This document shows, piece after piece, positions 35,502 to 44,169 of a stretch of 64,000 bases of DNA. Under the pieces are notes generated by a model. The model made no database searches. It was not told where the DNA came from and saw only the letters and a program-made list of their open reading frames with translations. The translations under genes and the position numbers were made by a program. This DNA comes from an uncultured Clostridia bacterium (GTDB lineage Bacteria > Bacillota > Clostridia > Christensenellales > Borkfalkiaceae): positions 62,001 through 126,000 of the forward strand of contig CANRIK010000001.1 in NCBI GenBank assembly GCA_947630705.1, written 5' to 3'. Numbering within the stretch: the first letter of the stretch is position 1; each line of letters starts with the position of its first letter.

Positions 35502-37109
35502 TCACTCGTCGGAAATCGGCTTACCGACTATCGAATAAAGATAATCGAGAAGGTCCTCTCTGTCGGAAGTTTCGCACTCGAACACTATGCTCTCGGAGGC
35601 GTGCAGAATGGTTTCGCCGTCCGCTACGCTTCGAGAGCCGTCGGCATGGATGACTTCGAGCACAAGTCCGTTCGCGGGCCAGATAATTTCGCGGATTTTT
35701 TCGCCGTCCGCACGGGTTTCGGACTGTACGGACACTGTGACCACTTCCTTTTTGACCTTTTCGTACAGCTTTTCCTCTTCGATGTACATATTGAGACACT
35801 TTTCGTAGATTGGTTCCGTGCGGAACACAAAACTTACGAGATATCCTATCGCCACTCCGAGAAGGGCCGGAAGGAAGTTTACGAACTGTCCCGTGAGTTC
35901 GAATATCATTACAAGACCCGTAATCGGCGCCTTGACGACGCAAGTAAAGAATGCCGCCATGCAGATCAGAATGAGATAATCGGAGTATTCGGGAGCCATT
36001 CCCCAGCGCTGAAAAAGAAGAGACAAAACAGCTCCGCCTCCGGCGCCGAGCGCGAGCATCGGAATGAATACTCCGCACGGAATTCCGCACCCCATTATCA
36101 TAACGGCGGAGATAAGGCGGAGAATAACTATTATAATTACGCTCGCCGTGAGCGAGGCTCCCAAAACGGAAACGGACGAAGCTCCGTCGAGTCCGCCCAT
36201 GACTTCGATAAACTCACGTCCCCCTCCCATCGAGTATACGGTTATAAGTCCGAATGCGCCCGTAAACGCAAAGGGTATCAAAAATTTGCCCAGCCCCTTG
36301 AAAAAGCCTATACGAGAGAACAGTTTTTTCGAGAGAAATACGAGGTGATAGAATAAGACGCCGAAGAGGGCGACTATAAGAGCGGCGAGCGCCACCCATA
36401 GACATGATAGAGGGTCTATTTCGCTGAAAGTAAAGGCGTCGAAGGCAAAACTTACCGGTTTCCCGGTTATGGGAGTAAAGATAGCGTTTCTGGTCAAAAG
36501 CGCAACTATTACGCTTATAGCGGCGCATACGAACACCTGCGGCGAAAAGGAGCGGAACGCCTCTTCAAGAGAAAACACGAGTCCCGTTATAGGCGCGTTG
36601 AACGCCACGGCGAGGCCCGCGGAAGCTCCGCTGGCTATTTGCAGACGTTGCGCCATTCTGCGGCGTTTGAACGCCGACGCAACTCCGCTGCCGACGCAGC
36701 CGCCGAGCTCGATAGACGGGCCCTCGGAACCGCCCGAAACTCCCATAAAGAAACATGCAAGGGAGGCCGCGAACATGGCGCACAGAGTGACGTACCACTT
36801 GAACGGCACGACGCCGCGAGCCGCTCCCTCTATCTGGGGAATTCCGCTTCCGCGTATCATCGGCACGAATTTTACCGCCGTGCCTATGACTATCGCGCCG
36901 GACGCGAGCCCCAGAAAAAGGAGAGGAATATACGCCGGATTTTCGAACACGAGATTATAGAGGCGTACGGAATATTCTTCTCCCAAGGCGGCGCAGATAT
37001 TGTATAGAGTGACTATGACTCCGACGAAAAGACCCGTGAGTATGCTCAAAAAGAACATGTTCACGAAGTTTTCAAAAAAATTTTTGCTCTTTTTACTCAA
37101 TTTAAGCAT
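35502..37109 (-). CDS. ClC-family chloride channel/antiporter with C-terminal RCK/TrkA_C domain
   Basis: 535 residues from ATG 37109, chosen for its AAAGGAT ribosome binding site. ClC selectivity motifs are GSGIPQIEG, GVSGGSEGPSIELGG and GCGIPCGVFIPMLALG. The gating Glu is present in SEGPS, though the usual basic residue before it is Ser, and the internal proton Glu appears in VFSLEEAF, which favours H+/Cl- exchange. About 75 C-terminal residues form a TrkA_C-like regulatory domain (ADGEKIREIIWPANGLVLEV). It sits between glutamate synthase and Amt-PII, with no obvious link to nitrogen metabolism. Confidence 0.92.
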   Translation of the reverse strand: MLKLSKKSKNFFENFVNMFFLSILTGLFVGVIVTLYNICAALGEEYSVRLYNLVFENPAYIPLLFLGLASGAIVIGTAVKFVPMIRGSGIPQIEGAARGVVPFKWYVTLCAMFAASLACFFMGVSGGSEGPSIELGGCVGSGVASAFKRRRMAQRLQIASGASAGLAVAFNAPITGLVFSLEEAFRSFSPQVFVCAAISVIVALLTRNAIFTPITGKPVSFAFDAFTFSEIDPLSCLWVALAALIVALFGVLFYHLVFLSKKLFSRIGFFKGLGKFLIPFAFTGAFGLITVYSMGGGREFIEVMGGLDGASSVSVLGASLTASVIIIVILRLISAVMIMGCGIPCGVFIPMLALGAGGGAVLSLLFQRWGMAPEYSDYLILICMAAFFTCVVKAPITGLVMIFELTGQFVNFLPALLGVAIGYLVSFVFRTEPIYEKCLNMYIEEEKLYEKVKKEVVTVSVQSETRADGEKIREIIWPANGLVLEVIHADGSRSVADGETILHASESIVFECETSDREDLLDYLYSIVGKPISDE

Positions 37110-37267
37110 TTTATATCCTTTATTACCCGTGTATGTTACCATACTACGCTTTTAAAGTCAATTTGTTTGAATCGGCATACGCCCGACAAAATTCAATCTG
37201 AAAAGCCCGTTTACTTGCGCAAACGGACTTTCCAAGTATCTATGAGAGAGCTGTGTGTGCTTTTTTG

Positions 37268-39043
37268 TTACGCTTCCGCTTCGTTGGAGAGCGCGTCTTT
37301 GCCCGTTTCTCCCGTACGGATCCTCATAACGTTTTCGACGTTGGTGACGAATATCTTGCCGGCGCCTACTTTGCCGTCGTCGAGAACCTTTCTCGCGACT
37401 GCCACTACGAGTTTGGGGTCTACCGTGGAGACTACTATTTCAACCTGAATTTTGGGAAGAAGGTGCATGGTGGTTTTTACGCCGCGGTACTGTCCCGTTT
37501 TGCCGCCCTGCGCGCCGCATCCCATTACGTTGGAGACGGTCATGCCCGTCACTCCTATCTGCGCCATGGCGTCTTTTAAGGTGAGGAATTTATCCTGACC
37601 CGTAATTACCGTTATTTTGGTGTACTTTCCGCTTGCCGGAACGAGCTCTATTTCTGCCGGAGTTATGCCGGAGACGTCCACGTTGTCGCCTGCGCCGTCA
37701 TAGGCCGGAACAGTGGGCAAGAAGTCCGCGTATGCGGAAGGCAGAGCGTGCTCGGACATGTCGAGACCGTTTATTTCGTCCTCCGCCGAAGCGCGAAGTC
37801 CGTTCCACTCCTTTCCGAGGCGAATGGCGGTGATAAGTCCGCACTTCCTCTTTACCATAACGGGAATATATTTTATCGCGCCGAATATCAGAAGCATCCA
37901 TATGGCGGTCCATGCGAGTATCGAGAGTATTCCGGCTACCTGTATGCCGAGCAGATATCCGTTGCCGCCGTAGAAAAGTCCGAGCGCGGAAGGATCGATT
38001 ATTTTGCCTACGCCGTCCGCCTGATAGTCCGCGGTGGCAAAGAGACCTACCGCGAGGGTGCCCCAGATACCGTTTCCGAAGTGAACGGCAATGGCGCCCA
38101 CGGGGTCGTCTATATGCAGCTTTTTATCGAGAAATTCGGCTATGAGCACTACGATTATGCCGGATACAATGCCTATTACCGTCGCGCCTATCGCGTCCAC
38201 TATGTAACATCCGGCGGTTATACCCACGAGTCCGGCAAGCGACGCGTTCAGACACATGCCGACGTCGGGTTTCTTGTTTTTAATCCATGTGAAGATAAGA
38301 CAGCTTACCGATGCAACAGCCGGAGCTATTGTAGTGTTTACGAAAATCACCGCGAGGGATTCCGTGCTCGTTGCGGCGGCGCCGTTGAAACCGTACCAAC
38401 CGAACCAGAGAACGAACACGCCCAGCGCTCCGAGCGTCAGACTGTGACCCTGAATCGCGTTGACCTTTACCACTTTGCCGTTTTCGTCTCTGTCGTATTT
38501 GCCTATACGGGGTCCGACAAGTATTGCGCCGATGAGTGCAGCCGTTCCGCCGACGGAGTGAATTGCCGCGGAACCGGCGAAGTCGATAAAGCCCATGTTT
38601 ACCAGCCAGCCGTTGCCCCATACCCATCCGGCCTCAATCGGATAAACAACGAGGGATATCATCGCCGAATAGATGCAATAGGACATAAACCGCGTTCTTT
38701 CGGCCATTGCGCCGGAAACGATTGTGGCTGCGGTCGCGCAGAACACGAGGTTAAAGACGAAACTTGCCGCCATTCCGTCGGAATTGGTCACAAACGCGTC
38801 CCAATTCGCCAGAATATCGATATTCGGAATACCGATGAAGCCCGAAACCGCGTCCTGACCCATCATTATACCGAAGCCGAGCAACATGAATACCACTGTG
38901 CCGATGCAGAAATCCATAAGATTTTTCATTATGATATTGCCTGCGTTTTTGGCACGTGTGAAGCCTGTTTCCACCATGGCGAAGCCGCATTGCATGAAGA
39001 ATACGAGCGCCGCGCCGATGAGGAACCATATTGTGAAGTCCAT
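37268..39043 (-). CDS. amt: Ammonium transporter with fused PII signalling domain
   Basis: 591 residues. Residues 1-400 are an 11-TM Amt with the pore histidines His162 (AAIHSVGGTAALIGA) and His321 (VHFGNGIWGT). After a linker of about 65 residues, residues 465-575 form a PII (GlnB) domain: KITVITGQDKFLTLKDAMAQ, then the T-loop GCGAQGGKTGQYRGVKTTMH, then LPKIQVEIVV. Tyr519 matches the conserved T-loop Tyr46 of GlnB, but the uridylylated Tyr51 position is Thr524. The domain probably gates the pore in response to nucleotides and 2-oxoglutarate. It lies 129 bp after glnN and has GGAGGC upstream. Confidence 0.93.
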   Translation of the reverse strand: MDFTIWFLIGAALVFFMQCGFAMVETGFTRAKNAGNIIMKNLMDFCIGTVVFMLLGFGIMMGQDAVSGFIGIPNIDILANWDAFVTNSDGMAASFVFNLVFCATAATIVSGAMAERTRFMSYCIYSAMISLVVYPIEAGWVWGNGWLVNMGFIDFAGSAAIHSVGGTAALIGAILVGPRIGKYDRDENGKVVKVNAIQGHSLTLGALGVFVLWFGWYGFNGAAATSTESLAVIFVNTTIAPAVASVSCLIFTWIKNKKPDVGMCLNASLAGLVGITAGCYIVDAIGATVIGIVSGIIVVLIAEFLDKKLHIDDPVGAIAVHFGNGIWGTLAVGLFATADYQADGVGKIIDPSALGLFYGGNGYLLGIQVAGILSILAWTAIWMLLIFGAIKYIPVMVKRKCGLITAIRLGKEWNGLRASAEDEINGLDMSEHALPSAYADFLPTVPAYDGAGDNVDVSGITPAEIELVPASGKYTKITVITGQDKFLTLKDAMAQIGVTGMTVSNVMGCGAQGGKTGQYRGVKTTMHLLPKIQVEIVVSTVDPKLVVAVARKVLDDGKVGAGKIFVTNVENVMRIRTGETGKDALSNEAEA

Positions 39044-39141
39044 TAATACGCCTCCAAATTTTATTAAATTGAAAAATTTAAAAGCGCGCTTTATTTTTCC
39101 GGAACGCCCCTTGCACGGCTCTACGTGCTCGGAACGGTATA

Positions 39142-39162
39142 GTTGCGGCTCTTCGCCGCAAC
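39142..39162 (-). other. Hairpin between glnN and amt
   Basis: 8-bp stem GTTGCGGC and GCCGCAAC with a 5-base loop, 10 bp after the glnN stop. There is no U-run on the minus strand, so it is more likely an mRNA end-stabilising or processing structure than a terminator; amt is probably co-transcribed with glnN. Confidence 0.4.
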
Positions 39163-39172
39163 ACGGTATTCC

Positions 39173-41254
39173 TTACTTTACGGAATACAGAAGGTCGAAG
39201 TACGAGGGATAAGGCCAATAATCGGACGAGGTGAGAGTTTCCATTTCGTCTACCGGCTTGCGGAGAGCCTCCATGTCGGGTATTATGACGTGAGCCATCG
39301 ACTGCGAGGCCGAATTTATCTTCTCCTTGTCTATCGCGGCAAGGTCGGATTCGAGCTTCTCGACGGCGGCGCTCGCCTCGTCGTTTAATACGGAGAGACG
39401 CTCTATCAAAGCCTTTTCCGTTTTAAAAGGTATTTTGTCGCATACCGCCTGCTTTGCCGCAACGTTCTGGCAGAGGTCCGCGATGAAATCGGAGACTGCC
39501 GGAATTACGTCGCGCTTTGCCATTTCAAGCATGGTGAGCGCCTCGATATTGATGATTTTAGTGTAATTTTCAAGTCTTATGTCGGCACGGGCGATTGCCT
39601 CTTCGCGAGTGAACACGCCTTGTCTTACAAACACTTCGATATTCTTATCCTCATAGAGAACGGGAACTGCGTCGGCGGTGTTCTTCTTGTTGAGAAGTCC
39701 GCGCCTCTCCGCTTCGGGCTCCCATTCGGGGCCGTAGCCGTCGAGATTGAAGATTATGCGATAGTGGGCTTTGAGTTCTCTCTCTATAAGTTCGTTTACG
39801 GCCTTATCGAAATCGGCGGCTCTTTCGAGTTCGTCGGCAAACTTCTGGAAAGCGTCCGCCACGATAGTGTTGAGACAGATGTTTGCGTCGGATACGTTGG
39901 CCTGCGAGCCCAACATTCTGAACTCGAATTTGTTGCCCGTGAAGGCAAAGGGCGAAGTTCTGTTTCTGTCAGTTGCATCCTTGGGGAAGATGGGCGACTC
40001 GGGTACGCCGAGGCTACATTCGGGCGCTTCGCCGGAGGTGTATTTCTCTCCCTTTACAATGCTGTCCACCATTGCGCCGAGCTGATCGCCCAAATATACG
40101 GAGATTATTGCCGGAGGAGCCTCGTTTGCGCCCAAACGGTGGTCGTTTGCCGCCGAAGCGACGGACGCGCGCAAGGGACCCTGATAGTCGTCAACCGCCT
40201 TTATGACCGCGGCGAGCACCAGCTTGAAGAGAGTGTTTTCTTCGGGATTGTTGCCCGGGTCGAGGAGATTGAGACCTGTGTCGGTGGACATGGACCAGTT
40301 ATTGTGTTTGCCGCTTCCGTTTATGCCGCGGAAGGGTTTTTCGTGCAGAAGGCAGACGAGGCCGTGCTTTTTGGCAACCTTTTTCATTATTTCCATCGTG
40401 AGCATATTGGTATCTACCGCCACGTTCGTCGTGGAGAAAACGGGCGCCATTTCGTGCTGTGCCGGCGCTACTTCGTTGTGCTTTGTCTTGGAGAGTATGC
40501 CGTAGCTCCACAGCTCCTCGTCGAGGTCGCGCATAAATTCGGAAATTTGAGGCTTCAACACTCCGAAATAGTGATCTTCAAGTTCCTGACCGCGCGTTGC
40601 CGGAGCTCCGAAGAGGGTTCTGCCCGTGAGCTGTAAGTCCTTTCTCTTTGAGTACTCCTCCTCGGAAATTATGAAATATTCCTGCTCGGGGCCGACCGTG
40701 GTGGCGACCTTTTTGCACTGTATTCCGAAGAGTTTCAGAATTCTCTTCGCCTGTGCGTCGATTGCCGTCATCGAACGGAGAAGCGGTCCCTTTTTATCGA
40801 GGGTTTCGCCCGTATACGAGACGAAAATCGTGGGTATGTAGAGCGTGCCCTCTTTTACGAATGCCGGCGAAGTGGGATCCCATGCGGTGTAGCCGCGCGC
40901 CATGTAGGTTGCGCGCGAGCCGCCGGAGGGGAAACTCGAAGCGTCGGGCTCGCCGACTATAAGGCTCTTGCCCGTGAGACGCATTATAACCTTGTCGCCG
41001 TCTGGCTCAATAAAGCTGTCGTGCTTTTCGGCTGTAAGACCGGTAAGAGGCTGGAACCAGTGTGTGTAGTGGGTCGCGCCTTTGGATACCGCCCAGTCCT
41101 TCATTGCGGCGGCGACTGCGCCGGCAATGGAAGTATCCAACGGTTTTCCGGCTTCGATAGTTGCTCTCAAAGCCTTGTAAACTTCCTTGGGAAGCATTTC
41201 CTTCTGAACGGAATCGCTGAATACGTTCGTACCGAATTTTTCGGGAACATTCAT
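39173..41254 (-). CDS. glnN: Glutamine synthetase type III
   Basis: 693 residues, typical of GSIII, the long form found in Bacteroides and Clostridia. Family blocks are THYTHWFQPLTGLTAEKHDS near the N-terminus, the catalytic barrel motifs TVGPEQEYFIISEE, GINGSGKHNNWSMST and RNRTSPFAFTGNKFEFRMLG, and a long helical C-terminus. It condenses ammonium and glutamate with ATP. With the Amt-PII gene after it and glutamate synthase nearby it forms the ammonium-assimilation set. AAGGAG precedes the ATG. Confidence 0.97.
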   Translation of the reverse strand: MNVPEKFGTNVFSDSVQKEMLPKEVYKALRATIEAGKPLDTSIAGAVAAAMKDWAVSKGATHYTHWFQPLTGLTAEKHDSFIEPDGDKVIMRLTGKSLIVGEPDASSFPSGGSRATYMARGYTAWDPTSPAFVKEGTLYIPTIFVSYTGETLDKKGPLLRSMTAIDAQAKRILKLFGIQCKKVATTVGPEQEYFIISEEEYSKRKDLQLTGRTLFGAPATRGQELEDHYFGVLKPQISEFMRDLDEELWSYGILSKTKHNEVAPAQHEMAPVFSTTNVAVDTNMLTMEIMKKVAKKHGLVCLLHEKPFRGINGSGKHNNWSMSTDTGLNLLDPGNNPEENTLFKLVLAAVIKAVDDYQGPLRASVASAANDHRLGANEAPPAIISVYLGDQLGAMVDSIVKGEKYTSGEAPECSLGVPESPIFPKDATDRNRTSPFAFTGNKFEFRMLGSQANVSDANICLNTIVADAFQKFADELERAADFDKAVNELIERELKAHYRIIFNLDGYGPEWEPEAERRGLLNKKNTADAVPVLYEDKNIEVFVRQGVFTREEAIARADIRLENYTKIINIEALTMLEMAKRDVIPAVSDFIADLCQNVAAKQAVCDKIPFKTEKALIERLSVLNDEASAAVEKLESDLAAIDKEKINSASQSMAHVIIPDMEALRKPVDEMETLTSSDYWPYPSYFDLLYSVK

Positions 41255-41280
41255 ATACTTTTCTCCTTGATTTTATATTT

Positions 41281-41305
41281 AAGCCGCTCTCTCATAAGCC
41301 GCTCG
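41281..41305 (-). repeat. Direct repeat in the glnN leader
   Basis: AAGCCGCTC occurs at 41281-41289 and 41297-41305, 16 bp apart, within the predicted 5' leader between the promoter and the glnN ATG. Possibly a protein-binding site or a slip duplication. Confidence 0.45.
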
Positions 41306-41321
41306 ATTGATTACGTGTTTG

Positions 41322-41350
41322 ATTATAGAAAATTATCGAAAAATAGTCAA
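41322..41350 (-). promoter_or_regulatory. Promoter of glnN-amt
   Basis: Minus-strand TTGACT (41345-41350), 17-bp spacer, TATAAT (41322-41327). Start predicted near 41315, leaving a 60-nt leader. The same boxes and spacing are seen for the glutamate synthase operon. Confidence 0.75.
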
Positions 41351-41440
41351 ATCAATTCAACCATCTTGTCGTTTTGACGTTTTTATAAAAGCTATAAGTT
41401 AAACTTATACAAAATTCATATCCTGTTTGCACTGCTCGTC

Positions 41441-42754
41441 CTATTTATTTCCGCCGCCGCCCCTGTCCTCGAAATTTGCCGGCTTGATGAGGTGAGAATT
41501 TTTTATATCGTTGTGCATTTCGAGGGGGTCCTCCGCCACGATGCCCCGTTGGAGCTTGTCGTAGCCGTGCTTTTTGCGTATTTCGTCCACCGTGCGCTCT
41601 ACCTTTTCGAGCTTTTTGTAGTTTCCGAAGCTCTCGTCGAAAGTGACCTGCGAGGCGTCGTTGTCGAAGCCGGAGACGGTCACGCCGAGGGCGCGCACCT
41701 TGAACGGAGGCTTCACGTTTTCTTTAAACAGCTCGAAAGCGTGACGGGCTATTTCTCCGCACAGACATGTATGACGGACTTTCTTCTGTACGGAGATGCT
41801 GTTGAGATTGCTGTCGCGCACCCATAGATGAACGGTGTCCGCGAGACCCTGATCGGTTTCGCGCAGGCGCGCCGCCACGCTCTCGGAGAGGACATACAGG
41901 AGCCTCTCCACCTTTTTGAGGCTCTCGACATCCTGCGGATAAGTAGAGGAATTGCCGATAGACTTGTATTCTCTCTTTGCGTCCATATGCTTTACGGGGT
42001 CGTCGTCCTCACCTCTGGCATATCGCAGAAGTGTATCGCCGATTTTTCCGAAGGCGGACAGAATTTTGCCGTCGTCGGCGCATGCAAGTTGGCCTATTGT
42101 ATCTATTCCCATCTCGTGCAGTTTCCGAGTCGTGGCCTTGCCGACAAAGAGGAGGTCTTCGACGGGGAGACCCGAAACCATGTCTCTGTGGTTGACATAC
42201 GAAATGACCGAAGTGCCGTCGGGCTTTTTCAAATCACTGCCGAGTTTGGCGAAAACTTTATTGAATGAAACTCCGCACGAGACGGTTACGCCGAGCTCTC
42301 TTTTTACCTCATTGCGAATCACGTCGCCGAGAAAGCGGAGATATTCGTCGGAGAAGTGCCTGTCTTCTCCGTCGCCCGTGAATTTGGGCTCAAACTTCGG
42401 AAAAACAAGGGTCGAGTGGGTGACGTCGAGCCAGCACTCGTCTATTCCGAAACTCTCTATGAGGTCGGTGTAACGGGCGTAAATCGCGCGTACCTTACGG
42501 GAATATTCCATATATTTATCGAAGTGAGGCGGAACGGTTATGAGGTCGGGGCACTTTTTTTGGGCCTGCCAGACGGTATCTCCCGTCTTTACGCCCATGC
42601 GCTTGGCCTCTTCGCTTTTTGCGAGCACTATACCCCTGCGCTCCTCTTTACTGCCGCAGACGGCTACCGGCTTGCCGACGAGCTCCGGATTGAGCACGCG
42701 CTCGACGGAGGCATAAAAATTATTCAAATCGGAGTGAATTATTATCCTTTCCAT
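41441..42754 (-). CDS. dinB: DNA polymerase IV (Y family)
   Basis: 437 residues from MERIIIHSDLNNFYASVERV at 42754. Metal-binding acids are in SDLNNFYASVE and SFGIDECWLDVT. The thumb and little-finger domains follow (VSGLPVEDLLFVGKATTRKL, KVRALGVTVSGF). It performs error-prone translesion synthesis. I see no obvious clamp-binding pentapeptide at the Gly-rich C-terminus. The ribosome binding site is weak and no LexA box was noticed upstream. Confidence 0.93.
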   Translation of the reverse strand: MERIIIHSDLNNFYASVERVLNPELVGKPVAVCGSKEERRGIVLAKSEEAKRMGVKTGDTVWQAQKKCPDLITVPPHFDKYMEYSRKVRAIYARYTDLIESFGIDECWLDVTHSTLVFPKFEPKFTGDGEDRHFSDEYLRFLGDVIRNEVKRELGVTVSCGVSFNKVFAKLGSDLKKPDGTSVISYVNHRDMVSGLPVEDLLFVGKATTRKLHEMGIDTIGQLACADDGKILSAFGKIGDTLLRYARGEDDDPVKHMDAKREYKSIGNSSTYPQDVESLKKVERLLYVLSESVAARLRETDQGLADTVHLWVRDSNLNSISVQKKVRHTCLCGEIARHAFELFKENVKPPFKVRALGVTVSGFDNDASQVTFDESFGNYKKLEKVERTVDEIRKKHGYDKLQRGIVAEDPLEMHNDIKNSHLIKPANFEDRGGGGNK

Positions 42755-42888
42755 AATATTTAAGAGATATGCGCGAATACGCGAAACATTCAAAAGTGCT
42801 GCCTTGCTTTAATCGAGACGGTTTTTAATATGACGGCACAAGAAAGAAACCCAGAAAAAACGCGCGCCGCGTCCGAATTCGTAAAATT

Positions 42889-42918
42889 CGAAAACATAAA
42901 AGCCGAAAACATAAAAGC
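42889..42918. repeat. Perfect tandem duplication of 15 bp
   Basis: CGAAAACATAAAAGC occurs twice without a gap, at 42889-42903 and 42904-42918, just downstream of the aroA terminator stem and inside its U-rich tail on the minus strand. Confidence 0.85.
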
Positions 42919-42946
42919 CGCTCGCCGCGGTGACGCGGCGAGCGGC
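42917..42946 (-). terminator. Terminator of the rnjA-trmR-U32-aroA operon
   Basis: 13-bp perfect stem, GCCGCTCGCCGCG and its complement, 4-base loop, followed on the minus strand by TTTTATGTTTTCGG. It lies 11 bp after the aroA stop. Confidence 0.8.
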
Positions 42947-42957
42947 GCCGGATACGC

Positions 42958-44169
42958 CTATGTGATTTTTTCGATAACGCCGTCGAGAACTTCGAAATAA
43001 TCGGAGAAAGTTTTGGAACAGACTTCGGCATTTGAAATAACTATTCCGTCGGCGCGCAGACCCGTAAGAGCAAACGCCATTGCCACGCGATGGTCGCCGA
43101 AAGTTTCTATCGTAGCCGGACGGGGCTGTGAGGGATATATTTTTACGCCGTCGGAAAGTTCTTCGCAGCGCACGCCCATTGCGCCGAGATTTCGGCAGAT
43201 CGCCGCTATGCGGTCACATTCCTGCCTGCGGATATGGGCCACGCCCGAAATTACGGTGGGATTATCGAAGTACGGAGCAACCGCCGCCATTGTCAGAGCC
43301 TGATCGGAAAACTCCGACATATCTATTCTGCCGCCGTTGAAATTTTTTATGAGTTCTATGAACTTTATGTCGCCCTGCATGCTGTGCGGCAACACGCCCT
43401 TTACCGCGATATCGGCGCCGAGTATCCTGTTCGCCGCATAAAAATAGCATGCCGCGGACATATCCGGTTCGATATCATATTTTTTTGCGGCATATCCCCC
43501 TTTGACGAAGTATGCGCCGTCCCTCTCCTCGACCGTGACTCCGAAAGACCACATCATGTCGAGAGTCATTTTCACGTAATCGAGGCCGTGACTGCCAACG
43601 GGACGAACGGTTATGCCGTTCTTTACAAGCACTCCCGAAATGAGAAGCGCGGAGAGAAACTGACTGCTCTCGGTTATGTCTACCTCAACGAAATTTTCGG
43701 GAGATGCTGCGCCGCGAATCTTTAAGGGAAAGGTCCCGTTTTCGGACGTTACCGAAGCTCCGACCGATACGAGACTGTCTATGAGCGGACGTATGGGGCG
43801 TCTTTTCATCTGTTCGGAGCTGTCCACTGTAAACTCGCCCTCGGAGAGCGCCAGAAGCGCGGTGAGAAAGCGCGCCGCCGTGCCGGCAGAGCGGACGTTG
43901 ATATTCGCCTCCGATATGGGAAGTTTGCCGCCGCAACCGCGGATTTTTACGGTAGAGCCGTCAACTTCGCACTCTATGCCCAAAGCGCGGATACATTCGA
44001 GAAAGGCCGAACAGTCGTCGGAGAGCTGGGCATTATACAGCACCGTTTCGCCCTTTGCCAGCGCAGCTATAAGAAGAGCGCGAGCCGTAATGCTCTTTGA
44101 CCCGAGAACTTCAACATATACACGTTTCTTTTCGGTTTTGCCGAAGATGTTTTTTACGTGATAATTCAT
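42958..44169 (-). CDS. aroA: 3-phosphoshikimate 1-carboxyvinyltransferase (EPSP synthase)
   Basis: 403 residues from ATG 44169, which overlaps the stop of the U32 gene (ATGA) and has AGGAG 7 bases upstream. Two inverse alpha/beta domains with VYVEVLGSKSITARALLIAA, SAGTAARFLTALLAL and the late IETFGDHRVAMAFALTG. It adds enolpyruvate from PEP to shikimate 3-phosphate on the route to chorismate. No other shikimate gene is in the window. Confidence 0.95.
   Translation of the reverse strand: MNYHVKNIFGKTEKKRVYVEVLGSKSITARALLIAALAKGETVLYNAQLSDDCSAFLECIRALGIECEVDGSTVKIRGCGGKLPISEANINVRSAGTAARFLTALLALSEGEFTVDSSEQMKRRPIRPLIDSLVSVGASVTSENGTFPLKIRGAASPENFVEVDITESSQFLSALLISGVLVKNGITVRPVGSHGLDYVKMTLDMMWSFGVTVEERDGAYFVKGGYAAKKYDIEPDMSAACYFYAANRILGADIAVKGVLPHSMQGDIKFIELIKNFNGGRIDMSEFSDQALTMAAVAPYFDNPTVISGVAHIRRQECDRIAAICRNLGAMGVRCEELSDGVKIYPSQPRPATIETFGDHRVAMAFALTGLRADGIVISNAEVCSKTFSDYFEVLDGVIEKIT

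Noticed and set aside
37748..39046. 432-codon plus-strand ORF
   Set aside because: It lies entirely opposite the Amt-PII gene, is rich in Tyr, His, Arg and Cys as expected of an antisense shadow, and has no ribosome binding site.
39620..40636. 338-codon plus-strand ORF
   Set aside because: Antisense to glutamine synthetase III, with no family features.
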